A stretch of 64,000 nucleotides of DNA from Ignavibacteria bacterium (GTDB lineage Bacteria > Bacteroidota > Ignavibacteria > Tepidaquicellales > Tepidaquicellaceae), in the NCBI GenBank assembly GCA_016929695.1, contig JAFGII010000044.1, positions 27,245 through 91,244 on the forward strand, written 5' to 3'. This document shows, piece after piece, positions 40,832-49,572 of the stretch. The notes under the pieces were generated by a model. The model did not search any database and had not been told where the DNA came from. It saw nothing but the letters and a program-made list of their open reading frames with translations. Both the position numbers and the translations under genes were made by a program. Each line of letters begins with the position of its first letter. Positions within the stretch are counted from its first letter, which is position 1.

Positions 40832-40833
40832 TA

Positions 40834-41310
40834 TTATTTCTTATAGGTAATAACTGTGTTGGTTTTTTTGTCTTCTTCGACAAAATTAATAATTACACTG
40901 ACTTCTTTTGAATCTTTTTTGTATGCTGCCATGTACATTTTTCCTTCAGTACTTAAAACGCCCGAACTCTCTTCTTTGTATCCGTTGTTTTTTAGCTCTT
41001 CTTTATATTGAGTTACAATATCAGAGAAAGGTTCTTCAGTCTCAAAAGTAACAACTGTACCTTCTGAGGAAGTAAGATAACCCAAACATTTCCCACTTTT
41101 TGGTTGTGGTATATCGGAGGGATAATCATCAGGTAAACCGGAAGATATACCAAGATCTCCTATTTTTGTATCGACTTTTTCATCACTTTTTTCTGTACTT
41201 TCCGTTGATTCTGTTTTTTCTGTGTCGCCAGCAGATTTTTCATCTTTTTTTCCGCATCCGAAAGAAAATATGAAGACTGAAATAAACAAAATAACAAATA
41301 GTTTTTTCAT
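40834..41310 (-). CDS. small lipoprotein of unknown function
   Basis: This 158-residue protein has a lipoprotein signal (FSFGC, Cys19), then a Glu/Ser/Thr/Lys-rich linker of about 35 residues. A compact domain follows, from about residue 55, with SGLPDDYPSDIPQPKSGK and ending VNTVITYKK-like strands. Short domains of this style occur in many Bacteroidota surface proteins. I do not recognise a named family. The ferredoxin gene begins 2 bp after its stop. Confidence 0.72.
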   Translation of the reverse strand: MKKLFVILFISVFIFSFGCGKKDEKSAGDTEKTESTESTEKSDEKVDTKIGDLGISSGLPDDYPSDIPQPKSGKCLGYLTSSEGTVVTFETEEPFSDIVTQYKEELKNNGYKEESSGVLSTEGKMYMAAYKKDSKEVSVIINFVEEDKKTNTVITYKK

Positions 41311-41336
41311 ATGATATATTTTAATATTAAAAAATT

Positions 41337-41364
41337 AGCCGCAATTCATTTTAGAATTACGGCT
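41337..41364 (-). terminator. terminator after the SOD-lipoprotein pair
   Basis: On the minus strand AGCCGTAATTC pairs with GAATTGCGGCT (one mismatch) around a 6-nt loop and runs into AATTTTTT. It lies 6 bp past the stop of the 41370 gene. Confidence 0.75.
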
Positions 41365-41369
41365 TCTAT

Positions 41370-41936
41370 TTAATTATTACATCTTATAGCTTCGAATGTA
41401 CCTGCAAGCCAGCTTTTTTTCTCATCCTTAAAGCACATTGCAATCTTACCTTTAACGTATTTTTCACCTATTTCATCCAGTACAAGTGCACAATTCCACG
41501 GGACGCTGAATTTCTTGGATTCCTGACTTTCGTATACGTGGTAGTCGGCAACATAACCATCAACATCTTTTGTAAAACTTTCCTTAATGAATTCTCCCTG
41601 AGTGAAATCACGGGACGGTCTCATTAAATGAAATGCCGTGTCATTGCTTACAGCTCCGCAATCCTGTTCGGGCTTTTTTGTGCCGAAATTAATTACATTA
41701 TCACCGTTTCCACGCCATTTTTCGAAGTTTATATATACTATTTCTACTTCTTTGCCATTAATGTAACCTTTTACATTGAATTCAGGAATATCGTTAACAG
41801 AGATAATTTCCTTAAATTCAAATTTATTTTTGTCAATATTCTTATCAGGTGCAATGTTATTATCATTACTTTTATTACAACCTGAGAATATAAGCAAAAA
41901 TATAAAGGCATAAAGAGCAGGTAATATTTTTATCAT
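41370..41936 (-). CDS. lipoprotein of unknown function
   Basis: This 188-residue protein starts with a signal peptide and lipobox (FSGC, Cys20), then a charged linker. The mature part is mostly beta: PEFNVKGYINGKEVEIVYIN, EQDCGAVSNDTAFHLMR, and a final KSWLAGTFEAIRC. I do not recognise the family. It starts 15 bp after the superoxide dismutase gene and ends at a terminator, so the two are co-transcribed. Confidence 0.72.
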   Translation of the reverse strand: MIKILPALYAFIFLLIFSGCNKSNDNNIAPDKNIDKNKFEFKEIISVNDIPEFNVKGYINGKEVEIVYINFEKWRGNGDNVINFGTKKPEQDCGAVSNDTAFHLMRPSRDFTQGEFIKESFTKDVDGYVADYHVYESQESKKFSVPWNCALVLDEIGEKYVKGKIAMCFKDEKKSWLAGTFEAIRCNN

Positions 41937-41951
41937 ATTTTAAATGATAGA

Positions 41952-42704
41952 TTATTTTACGAACTTAACAAATCTATCATTTATTCTGCCCCAATGCAAG
42001 TTATTTAGAAAGTTATCAATATATTTTGCTCTGCCCGGTCCGTCCTTGTGATAATATGCATGTTCGAATACATCACAGGGAATTAGCGGTATTCCGCCCC
42101 AAATAGCGCCGTAATGATGTTCGTCTACGAGTATGTTTAATAATCTGCCGCTGTAAAGCATATCGTAAACTAAAACGCCCCAGCCGGATAATTTTGCTGA
42201 AATAGCAGCAGCTTTAAAATCGGCTTTCCAGTTTTCAAAACTGCCGAATTCTTTTTCAATTGCTGCTTTGATTTCCGGACCTTTGCTGATATCACCGTCA
42301 CCACCCAGTACTTCCCAGTAAATGTCATGAAGTACGGTACCGCCGTGATTCCAGGTTAATCTTCTTTTTAACTCTCCGATGTGACTGTAATTTCCGTTTG
42401 CTTTTGACCTGTCAGCCGATTCAAGTTCCTTTTCAATATTGTTTAGAAAAGTAACATACCCTTTGTGATGGGTATTGTAATGCCAGTCGCTGGTTTCCGG
42501 TGAAATTACGTCTTTTAAAAGCGATTTTGCTTCTTCGTCCGTATAAGGACGTGGATTGAATTTCCATTCGTATACCATTTTATCTCCTTTTATATTTTTG
42601 TTTAATTTTTCTTTAAAATTAATTACAGGTAAAAATGTAATTCCTGCTAATCCAACTGATGATTTTTTAATGAAATCTCTTCTTGTTAATTTATTTCTGT
42701 TCAT
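41952..42704 (-). CDS. sodB: iron/manganese superoxide dismutase with Tat signal
   Basis: This 250-residue protein fuses a twin-arginine signal (TRRDFIKKSSVGLAG) to an Fe/Mn SOD. Metal ligands are in THHKGYV, WNHGGTVLHDIYW and PCDVFEHAYYH. It disproportionates superoxide; the signal predicts export of a folded, metal-loaded enzyme. An internal ATG at 42578 (Met43) has a strong AAAGGAGATAAA site, while the first ATG has none, so an additional cytosolic form without the signal may be made. The iscA-like gene lies 66 bp upstream. Confidence 0.92.
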   Translation of the reverse strand: MNRNKLTRRDFIKKSSVGLAGITFLPVINFKEKLNKNIKGDKMVYEWKFNPRPYTDEEAKSLLKDVISPETSDWHYNTHHKGYVTFLNNIEKELESADRSKANGNYSHIGELKRRLTWNHGGTVLHDIYWEVLGGDGDISKGPEIKAAIEKEFGSFENWKADFKAAAISAKLSGWGVLVYDMLYSGRLLNILVDEHHYGAIWGGIPLIPCDVFEHAYYHKDGPGRAKYIDNFLNNLHWGRINDRFVKFVK

Positions 42705-42770
42705 AATTAATAATTAGTCTAATTTTTATAACAATACAAGCAGGAATAAAATTCATAAGGCTCAGTTTTA

Positions 42771-43142
42771 TCAGCTGCTAAACGAGCTGCCGCAACCACA
42801 AGTTCGTTTTGCATTTGGATTATTAAATATAAATCCTTTACCTTCTAATCCGTCTGAATAATCAATTTGAGTTCCGCTTAGGTATAATGAACTCTTCATG
42901 TCAATGAAAACATTTATTCCTTCAATTTCCAGTATAGTATCGGTTGATTTTGATTCAGCATCAAAACCCAGACTGTAGGTCAATCCTGAACATCCTCCGC
43001 CTTTAACTCCGATTCTTAAACCGTATGTATCGGGAATATTATTATCAGTCATAATTATTTTAACCTCTTTTATTGCTTTTGGTGTTAATGATACACCTTC
43101 AGAAACACCGGGGATAAATTCCGTGTTGTTTATTTCATTCAT
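42771..43142 (-). CDS. IscA/HesB-family iron-sulfur carrier
   Basis: This 123-residue A-type carrier has the three conserved cysteines: GGGCSGL near residue 52 and the terminal CGCGSSF. The preceding N-terminal LTPKAIKEVKIIM is typical. It delivers Fe-S clusters to apo-proteins and could be IscA or ErpA. iscS starts 18 bp above. iscU is not adjacent, so the Isc operon is split or reduced here. Confidence 0.9.
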   Translation of the reverse strand: MNEINNTEFIPGVSEGVSLTPKAIKEVKIIMTDNNIPDTYGLRIGVKGGGCSGLTYSLGFDAESKSTDTILEIEGINVFIDMKSSLYLSGTQIDYSDGLEGKGFIFNNPNAKRTCGCGSSFSS

Positions 43143-43160
43143 AGCCTAATTTTGTTTATT

Positions 43161-44291
43161 TTATTTATAATCTTCTGTTATTCTTTTAATTAAATAATTT
43201 ATTTCATCTTCAGTATTGAATCTTCCTATTCCAATTCTCACTGAAGAATTAATTTCTTCTTTTGTTCTTCCAATAGCTTTTAACACATATGAAGGTTGTA
43301 AAGTTTCTGAAGAGCAGGCACTGCCGGTTGAAATGGCAAATTCCTTGTATTTATTTATGAAGACTGAATTTGTAATATTTCTGAAACCTACATTTATGTT
43401 ATTAGGAAGTCTTTTTACGGGATGTCCGTTTAAAAACGAACCATTTACTTTATTTAGTATATTTTGGATTATCCTGTCACGACGGATAGTATGAACCGTA
43501 AATTCATTCATAATTTTGTTTCGTGCTATTTCCGCCGCTTTACCGAAACCTGCTATTGTAGGGACATTATGCGTGCCTCCTCTCATAGAATTCTCCTGCC
43601 CGCCTCCGTGTATCTGGACAGCGGGTTTCTTTTTTCCTTTTCGTATATATAATGCACCTATTCCTTTAGGTCCGTATATTTTATGGGCACTGAAACTTAT
43701 CATATCTACATTAAGATACTTCAAATTTATGGGTATCTTTCCGAATGCCTGTGCTGCATCCGTATGAAATAATATATTCTCTTCCCGACAGATATTTCCT
43801 ATTTCGGCTATAGGTTGAGTTGTTCCTATTTCATTATTTGCAGTAATAATACTTACCATTACCGTTTCTTTTTTGATTTTTGCTTTTATATCATCCGGAT
43901 TTATTATTCCGTATTTATCTACCGGAATATAAGAGATTTCAATACCATATTTTTCGAGATACTTACAGACTTCCAGACCGGCACTGTGTTCAATTACAGA
44001 AGTTATAATATGAATTCTCTGATTTCCCGAATTTTCAATAGTTCCTTTCAAAGCAAGATTAATGCTTTCGGTAGTTCCACTTGTAAAAATGATTTCGTCT
44101 TTATCACAGTTAATAAGTTTTGAAATTTGTGCTCGTGCATATTCTACTGCTTCTTTCGCTTCTCTTCCGAATATGTGTGTGCTGCTTGATGCATTTCCGT
44201 ATTTTTCTCTTATGTAAGGGAGCATATAATTAAATACATCAGGGTCAATTTGAGTCGTAGAATTGTTATCGAGATAAATTTGGTTTTTCAT
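43161..44291 (-). CDS. iscS: cysteine desulfurase, IscS/NifS family
   Basis: This 376-residue PLP enzyme removes sulfur from cysteine to feed Fe-S assembly or thio-tRNA. MKNQIYLDNNSTTQIDP starts the protein. The PLP lysine lies in SFSAHKIYGPKGIG, and the active-site cysteine is in GSACSSETLQPSYVLKA. The short loop places it in the class I (NifS/IscS) group. A promoter with TTG-N19-TATATTTA lies just upstream. It heads the run iscS-iscA-like-SOD-lipoprotein. Confidence 0.93.
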   Translation of the reverse strand: MKNQIYLDNNSTTQIDPDVFNYMLPYIREKYGNASSSTHIFGREAKEAVEYARAQISKLINCDKDEIIFTSGTTESINLALKGTIENSGNQRIHIITSVIEHSAGLEVCKYLEKYGIEISYIPVDKYGIINPDDIKAKIKKETVMVSIITANNEIGTTQPIAEIGNICREENILFHTDAAQAFGKIPINLKYLNVDMISFSAHKIYGPKGIGALYIRKGKKKPAVQIHGGGQENSMRGGTHNVPTIAGFGKAAEIARNKIMNEFTVHTIRRDRIIQNILNKVNGSFLNGHPVKRLPNNINVGFRNITNSVFINKYKEFAISTGSACSSETLQPSYVLKAIGRTKEEINSSVRIGIGRFNTEDEINYLIKRITEDYK

Positions 44292-44329
44292 TGCAATATA
44301 AAGTTTTTTTATGAATATTTTATATTTAA

Positions 44330-44359
44330 TAAATATAAATTAATGTATATATCTGACAA
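44330..44359 (-). promoter_or_regulatory. promoter of iscS
   Basis: On the minus strand TTG (44359-44357), a 19-nt spacer and TATATTTA (44337-44330) match the Bacteroidota consensus at all but the last base of the -7 box. It ends 38 bp before the iscS ATG. Confidence 0.4.
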
Positions 44360-44424
44360 AATAAATATACACAATGCTGTGTATTAACCTATGAAAAAAC
44401 ATAGTAAAACACCAAATATTTTCG

Positions 44425-44455
44425 TTGATATTATAATTAATTATGGTTATATTTA
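44425..44455 (+). promoter_or_regulatory. promoter of ompA
   Basis: TTG (44425-44427), a 20-nt spacer and TATATTTA (44448-44455) lie 46 bp before the ATG at 44502. This is the same spacing as for tRNA-Glu and the putative small RNA. An AGGAG site precedes the ATG. Confidence 0.45.
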
Positions 44456-44501
44456 AAATAAATATTTTCCAAAAAATTCATTAAAATAAAAAGGAGAAAA
44501 A

Positions 44502-46091
44502 ATGAAAAAAATGTTTGCTATTTTGACTCTGACCTTATTAATACCGTTAATGGCTTATTCCCAGTTTCACGGGTATAAGGTAAAAGGTGGAGTACAAGGT
44601 CATTTTCTTTATCCATTAACCGAGTTAACATCAGACCAATTTTCCTGGATGGGAAGAGGTTTTCTGAATGTTGAACTTGCGAAACATTTCGGACTTGAAT
44701 TAGGATTTGGATATGGAGAATGGAGAATGACTGACGAGTTAACGAATTATCCATATCCTGCTAACACTGGAATTGCGGCTGTAGATGATAAAATTGTTCA
44801 AACGCAAATTATTCCTATTGACCTGAGATTAAGGATATCACCTTTTAACCTAAAAAGTGTTAATCCTTATTTCTGGGCAGGTGGTGGCGTTATGAGGTAT
44901 ATTGTCCAGTTAGGTGAATATGCTCATAATGACAAAGAACCTTGGATTCAAGGTGTTAGAACCTCTGAAATGAAAAAGCAAAACGGCTGGGCACCAAACG
45001 GAACTGTCGGAACAGGTTTGGAAGTTAAACTTGCTGACGGTCTTTTATTTGACGTAAATGCAGGATTTACATATTATTTCGATGATATGGTAAATAATGT
45101 GTTATGGGGCGATATGTCGGATGCGCAGCTTAATATTGGTTTAGGTTTAACTTTCAGCGGGATTCCTGATGCAGATGATGATAAAGACGGTTTATTGACT
45201 TCCTATGAAGAAAAAATAGGAACCGATCCTTACAATCCTGATACTGACGGTGACGGATTGAAAGACGGACAGGAAGTGAAAACTTATGGTACAGATCCGT
45301 TGAATAAAGATTCAGATAACGACGGACTTACTGACTATGAAGAAGTTATGAAATACACAACCAATCCGATGAATCCTGACACAGATGGTGACGGACTTAA
45401 AGACGGTGATGAAGTAAATATTTACAAAACAAATCCGAAAATGGTTGATACTGATGGTGACGGACTCAGCGACGGCGATGAAGTATTGATATACAAGACC
45501 GACCCACTTTTGGTTGATACTGACGGTGACGGACTTACAGATGGTGACGAAGTTTCAATCTATACAACGAATCCGACAAATCCCGATACAGACGGAGACG
45601 GACTTACTGACGGTGATGAAGTCAACAAATACAAAACTAATCCGTTAAAAGCAGATACCGATGGAGGGTCAGTTGATGACGGAGTTGAAGTTAAAAGAGG
45701 CACAGATCCGCTTGATCCCGCAGATGATGTAGAAAAACGTATGGAAGTCGGTGAAAAGGTAATCCTTGAAGGAATTAATTTCGAAACGAACAGCTGGGTA
45801 ATAACTTTTGATTCTGAAGAAATATTGCAGAATTCACTGAAATATATACAACAGCATCCGGATGAGTCATACGAAATTAGTGGTCATACTGACTCAAGAG
45901 GTTCCAGAAGTCATAATATGACACTGTCTCAGAACAGAGCCAATTCGGTAAAACAATGGCTGGTTGACCATGGAGTTGATGCAAGCAGATTAACTACAAT
46001 CGGTTACGGACCGGATGACCCGGTTGCACCGAATGACACTCCTGAAAATATGTACAAAAACAGAAGAATAGAATTTAAGAGAACTAAGTAA
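44502..46091 (+). CDS. OmpA-family outer-membrane protein with TSP3 calcium repeats
   Basis: This 529-residue protein has a signal peptide (MKKMFAILTLTLLIPLMAYS). An OmpA-like eight-strand barrel spans about residues 25-220. About seven thrombospondin type 3 repeats of 23 residues span about 224-395, each with DTDGDGLxDGxEV and likely calcium-binding. A peptidoglycan-binding OmpA domain at about 420-529 shows the EISGHTDSRGSRSHNM and NRRIEF segments. It probably tethers the outer membrane to peptidoglycan; Ca2+ may rigidify the linker. It has its own promoter and a strong terminator. Confidence 0.93.
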   Translation: MKKMFAILTLTLLIPLMAYSQFHGYKVKGGVQGHFLYPLTELTSDQFSWMGRGFLNVELAKHFGLELGFGYGEWRMTDELTNYPYPANTGIAAVDDKIVQTQIIPIDLRLRISPFNLKSVNPYFWAGGGVMRYIVQLGEYAHNDKEPWIQGVRTSEMKKQNGWAPNGTVGTGLEVKLADGLLFDVNAGFTYYFDDMVNNVLWGDMSDAQLNIGLGLTFSGIPDADDDKDGLLTSYEEKIGTDPYNPDTDGDGLKDGQEVKTYGTDPLNKDSDNDGLTDYEEVMKYTTNPMNPDTDGDGLKDGDEVNIYKTNPKMVDTDGDGLSDGDEVLIYKTDPLLVDTDGDGLTDGDEVSIYTTNPTNPDTDGDGLTDGDEVNKYKTNPLKADTDGGSVDDGVEVKRGTDPLDPADDVEKRMEVGEKVILEGINFETNSWVITFDSEEILQNSLKYIQQHPDESYEISGHTDSRGSRSHNMTLSQNRANSVKQWLVDHGVDASRLTTIGYGPDDPVAPNDTPENMYKNRRIEFKRTK

Positions 46092-46113
46092 TATTATAGA
46101 TATTTAACGATAA

Positions 46114-46151
46114 AAGGTTGAGTATGAAATGAAAATACTCAACCTTTTTTT
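46114..46151 (+). terminator. terminator after ompA
   Basis: AAGGTTGAGTAT and ATACTCAACCTT form a perfect 12-bp stem around a 9-nt loop and run into seven T residues. It lies 22 bp past the ompA stop. The remaining 240 bp before the CLC gene is AT-rich with nothing else recognised. Confidence 0.92.
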
Positions 46152-46391
46152 ATTAAATCTATTATAATAGATTGTAAAAATAACAGGTAAAATATGCTGT
46201 GTAGAATAATTCATATAATTCTGGTAATTTTGCAATCTTATAAATTACTTATTTTTATATTCCCTAATATCTTTTAATCATCAGAATGAAAAAATATCCC
46301 GGAACCGTTTATATCAAATGCATTTAATTCTTAAGGAAGTAGGAGATGTTATTTTTCCTCAAGTCAAAATATTTTAGAAAATATATGTCAT

Positions 46392-48428
46392 TTAATTATT
46401 TTTCAATATATTAACATTTTTAGCTAATCCTGCAATCGTTATCTTATCAGAATTATTGAATATATAATCCGATTTAGGAAATGCAATAAAGGATTCTTTC
46501 CCTTTATAAATAGTTTTTACTGCTAAAATCTCCACGCCAAATTGTTTTCTTATATCAAGTTCTGAGATTTTTTTACCGATAAAATTCTTAGGAACCTTTA
46601 TTTCAGTTGCTATATAACCTATTTGAAAAGTAACCTGACTTTCTTTGTCTTTTACTTTTATACTGCTGGTTAATTTTGTGATTAACTCTAATCTTTCGAT
46701 TTCTTTCAGATACTGGGAATGAATGTCGGATGCCCAGAGTATTCCTATTAATTTCCTGTCATTATGATTGTTTACTATCGGAATTCCGTCAATATTGTAA
46801 GTTTTCATTCTATCTATTGCATTATGGCAGTTATCTTCCGGGACTAAAGGTATTACTTTTGTATTCATTATGTCTTTTGCTATGATTAGTTCATTCAACT
46901 GTTCCCGGTTTTTAAATAACAATAAAAATTCGGTAATAGAAATTATTCCTTCGTATAAACCATTTGAATTAGTGACCGGTAAGACCTGATTCGAATTTCT
47001 TATTGATTTGTCCAGTATATCTTCTAAATTGTTGAGAGTATCAACAGAATCAATATTTTTTTTGTAAATATCTTTTACAAGTAGTGATTCCATTACATTT
47101 GTTTCAACACCATCTTGCAAATTTATATTCTTAAGTACAAGTTTAAGTGTGTAGATTGATTCACGGGACAGTTTTGCTGAAATCAGTGTACTAATAACAC
47201 AAACAATGACGAGTGGTAAAATAATCTGATAATTAGCCGTCATTTCGAATACTATAATAAAAGCGGTAATAGGAGCTCGTGTCGTGCCTGCGACGAGACC
47301 TGCCATAGCCACCAGTGCATAAGCTCCGGAATTAGCGGAAATATCAGGAAAAAAATTATTTATAACTCCGCCGAACATGCTTCCGAGCATCGCACCCATA
47401 AATAGTGATGGTGCAAAAATACCGCCCGAACTTCCCGAACCGAGAGTAACGGATGTTGCAATAATTTTTGCAAATATTAAGATGAGAGAACTCATAATTA
47501 GGACTTTACCCTGAAGTGCCAAATTCATAGAGTCGTAACTCATTCCGAGAACCTGTGGGAAGAAAATACCTATACAACCGAGTAATAATCCTCCTATTGC
47601 AGGCTTAAAGTATCCCGGTATTTTAATTTTTTCATCAAATAATTCTTCTGAAAAATACAAAGTTTTGATGAATAAATATGATATAATTCCGGCAAAGAGT
47701 CCAAGTATAACGTAAAATAATAATTCATAGGGAGAAACAAGAGAATACTGAGGAGTAATAAACGCTGCAAAATTACCTTCAATATTTCTCGAAATTGTAG
47801 TGGAAATAACGGAAGAAATAGCAATAGGAATTAATTTTTCCGCTGAGAAATCCATAAGCAATAATTCAAGAGCAAATAGTATTCCTGCAATGGGTGCATT
47901 GAATGCGGCGGCAATTCCTGCTGCTGCTCCGCAACCAACCAGAGTTTTAATTCTCCTGGTAGGAAAATTTAAAATCTGACCAACAGTAGAACCAATACTT
48001 GCGCCAATCTGAATTATAGGACCTTCCCGACCTGCAGCACCTCCTGTACCTATTGTAACTGAAGATGCTAATGCTTTTATTAATGCCACCCTCGGTCTTA
48101 TTCTCCCGCCTTTTTGAATCATAGATGCCATTACTTCCGGAACGCCGTGACCTTTTGCTTCGGGAGCGAAAAAATATACCATCGGACCTACTATTACTCC
48201 TCCTATTACAGGTACTAAGAGTTTATAGTACCATGGAATTGCTATTAGGTTTTCGAGTAATGTTTTGTCGCCCGGAAATGATATACTTGATATTTCTTCA
48301 ATTAAAATTCTTATAAATACGGCTGCAAATCCTGCTAATGTACCGATTATAATTGCAAGGAAAATCATATAAAGATTTTCACTCTGCTGCAGTTTTAAAT
48401 TTACTTTTTCAAAATCGGTTAGTTTCAC
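46392..48428 (-). CDS. CLC-family chloride/proton antiporter with CBS and TrkA-C domains
   Basis: This 678-residue protein has a CLC membrane domain (about 30-430) with the gating signature GTGGAAGREGP, which includes the antiporter glutamate, and GSGSSGGIFAPSLF. Two CBS motifs follow (about 455-580), with AKDIMNTKVIPLVPEDN in the second half. A TrkA-C-like domain closes the protein (about 600-678, with IGKKISELDIRKQFGVEILA). The CBS and TrkA-C parts point to control by adenine nucleotides or another cytosolic ligand. It is probably an ion antiporter for pH or osmotic balance. Confidence 0.9.
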   Translation of the reverse strand: MKLTDFEKVNLKLQQSENLYMIFLAIIIGTLAGFAAVFIRILIEEISSISFPGDKTLLENLIAIPWYYKLLVPVIGGVIVGPMVYFFAPEAKGHGVPEVMASMIQKGGRIRPRVALIKALASSVTIGTGGAAGREGPIIQIGASIGSTVGQILNFPTRRIKTLVGCGAAAGIAAAFNAPIAGILFALELLLMDFSAEKLIPIAISSVISTTISRNIEGNFAAFITPQYSLVSPYELLFYVILGLFAGIISYLFIKTLYFSEELFDEKIKIPGYFKPAIGGLLLGCIGIFFPQVLGMSYDSMNLALQGKVLIMSSLILIFAKIIATSVTLGSGSSGGIFAPSLFMGAMLGSMFGGVINNFFPDISANSGAYALVAMAGLVAGTTRAPITAFIIVFEMTANYQIILPLVIVCVISTLISAKLSRESIYTLKLVLKNINLQDGVETNVMESLLVKDIYKKNIDSVDTLNNLEDILDKSIRNSNQVLPVTNSNGLYEGIISITEFLLLFKNREQLNELIIAKDIMNTKVIPLVPEDNCHNAIDRMKTYNIDGIPIVNNHNDRKLIGILWASDIHSQYLKEIERLELITKLTSSIKVKDKESQVTFQIGYIATEIKVPKNFIGKKISELDIRKQFGVEILAVKTIYKGKESFIAFPKSDYIFNNSDKITIAGLAKNVNILKNN

Positions 48429-48507
48429 AATATAATATTGATATTTATGCTAATCTAATTGATTTTTGAAATAAAACGAGGGTATAAATATCATTTTTTT
48501 CAATACT

Positions 48508-49572
48508 TTACGTATCTGTTCTTTTAAAACGTTTTTCCCTATGAATCTGTTTAGCGATATTAATATATTCATCCGAGGGATTTGAAAAAGGTTTACAGTA
48601 AGGATATATTATTTTTAGAAGTTCAATCACTTCATCTGAATACCAGATTCGTTTTGCTCTCATTTCATTCAGATATGTTTCATGTGAAAAAATATCATCC
48701 CACTTTATACCAAAATATTCAAATAACATTTTCTCTCTTACTTTGAAAAATCCCGGATTGCATTCTTTAGTTCGTTTTATGTTTCTTAATGTGTATGTCA
48801 TACCTCTTCCGTCAATCCATCTATCATCGTATGGAGCAAAATCACAGTATGAATCTATCCAGTCATAAATAAGTTCAAATAGTATTTCCCAGTGTTTTAT
48901 TATGGAGTCCCATTTTTCTATTTCAGGTGCGTATTTCCACTCAACCTTATTTCTGGCTAATTCAAATTCAAGTGAATCAGGAACTCCGAAATGTGCCTTT
49001 GAAGCTAAATTATCGAATATTTTCAGAGTTTCTTTGTGCATTTTTTCCTCAACAGGCCGGAAAAACTTTACTGCAAAATCAATATCTTTTAAAATACCTT
49101 CCCGAGCCACTATGCTTCCTTCAAGAGACTTATTTAATCCTTTCTCCTCGCATATTCTTAAAAAAACAGGATAAGTAATATCAGAACTTGCAAGTTCAAT
49201 AACCTTTTTGAGCGGGGGAATTAATTTATCCGCATCCGGTTTTCCCTCAAGTTGTTTTATGGCATCTTCATATGCTTTAACTGTTTGAGCCATTAGTTTT
49301 TCATCTCCTGTATCTGAGGCATAGTCTTTTTTTGCCATGTTGGATAAGCATTCGCCGTATGCAGTACTGAATTTCATGAATAAACCTTCGGTCGTTAGTT
49401 TAGCGCTATATGCAGTGAAATCATTCATTTCATTTGCGAGTTGTTCCATTCTTTCGAGTGATGTTCTGACAGTTTCAAATGATTCACCCGAGGCATTTTT
49501 TTCGCACAATTCATTGTACATATTTCTGAATGTACCGAGAATAGAGTCTGTTAAATTTTTATCTACTGCCAT
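48508..49572 (-). CDS. unknown protein, downstream member of a coupled pair
   Basis: This 354-residue protein is soluble and largely helical. The N-terminal half is helix-rich and acidic (SFETVRTSLERMEQLANEM). The C-terminal half is rich in Trp and Tyr (HWEILFELIYDWIDSYCDF, FGIKWDDIFSHETYLNEMR). No signal peptide, membrane span or catalytic motif was recognised. Its ATG overlaps the stop of the preceding unknown gene by one base, so the two are translationally coupled. Function is unknown. Confidence 0.75.
   Translation of the reverse strand: MAVDKNLTDSILGTFRNMYNELCEKNASGESFETVRTSLERMEQLANEMNDFTAYSAKLTTEGLFMKFSTAYGECLSNMAKKDYASDTGDEKLMAQTVKAYEDAIKQLEGKPDADKLIPPLKKVIELASSDITYPVFLRICEEKGLNKSLEGSIVAREGILKDIDFAVKFFRPVEEKMHKETLKIFDNLASKAHFGVPDSLEFELARNKVEWKYAPEIEKWDSIIKHWEILFELIYDWIDSYCDFAPYDDRWIDGRGMTYTLRNIKRTKECNPGFFKVREKMLFEYFGIKWDDIFSHETYLNEMRAKRIWYSDEVIELLKIIYPYCKPFSNPSDEYINIAKQIHREKRFKRTDT

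Noticed and set aside
45170..45700. Regular DNA repeats of about 69 bp considered as a CRISPR or minisatellite
   Set aside because: They are in frame and encode the TSP3 calcium repeats of the OmpA protein.
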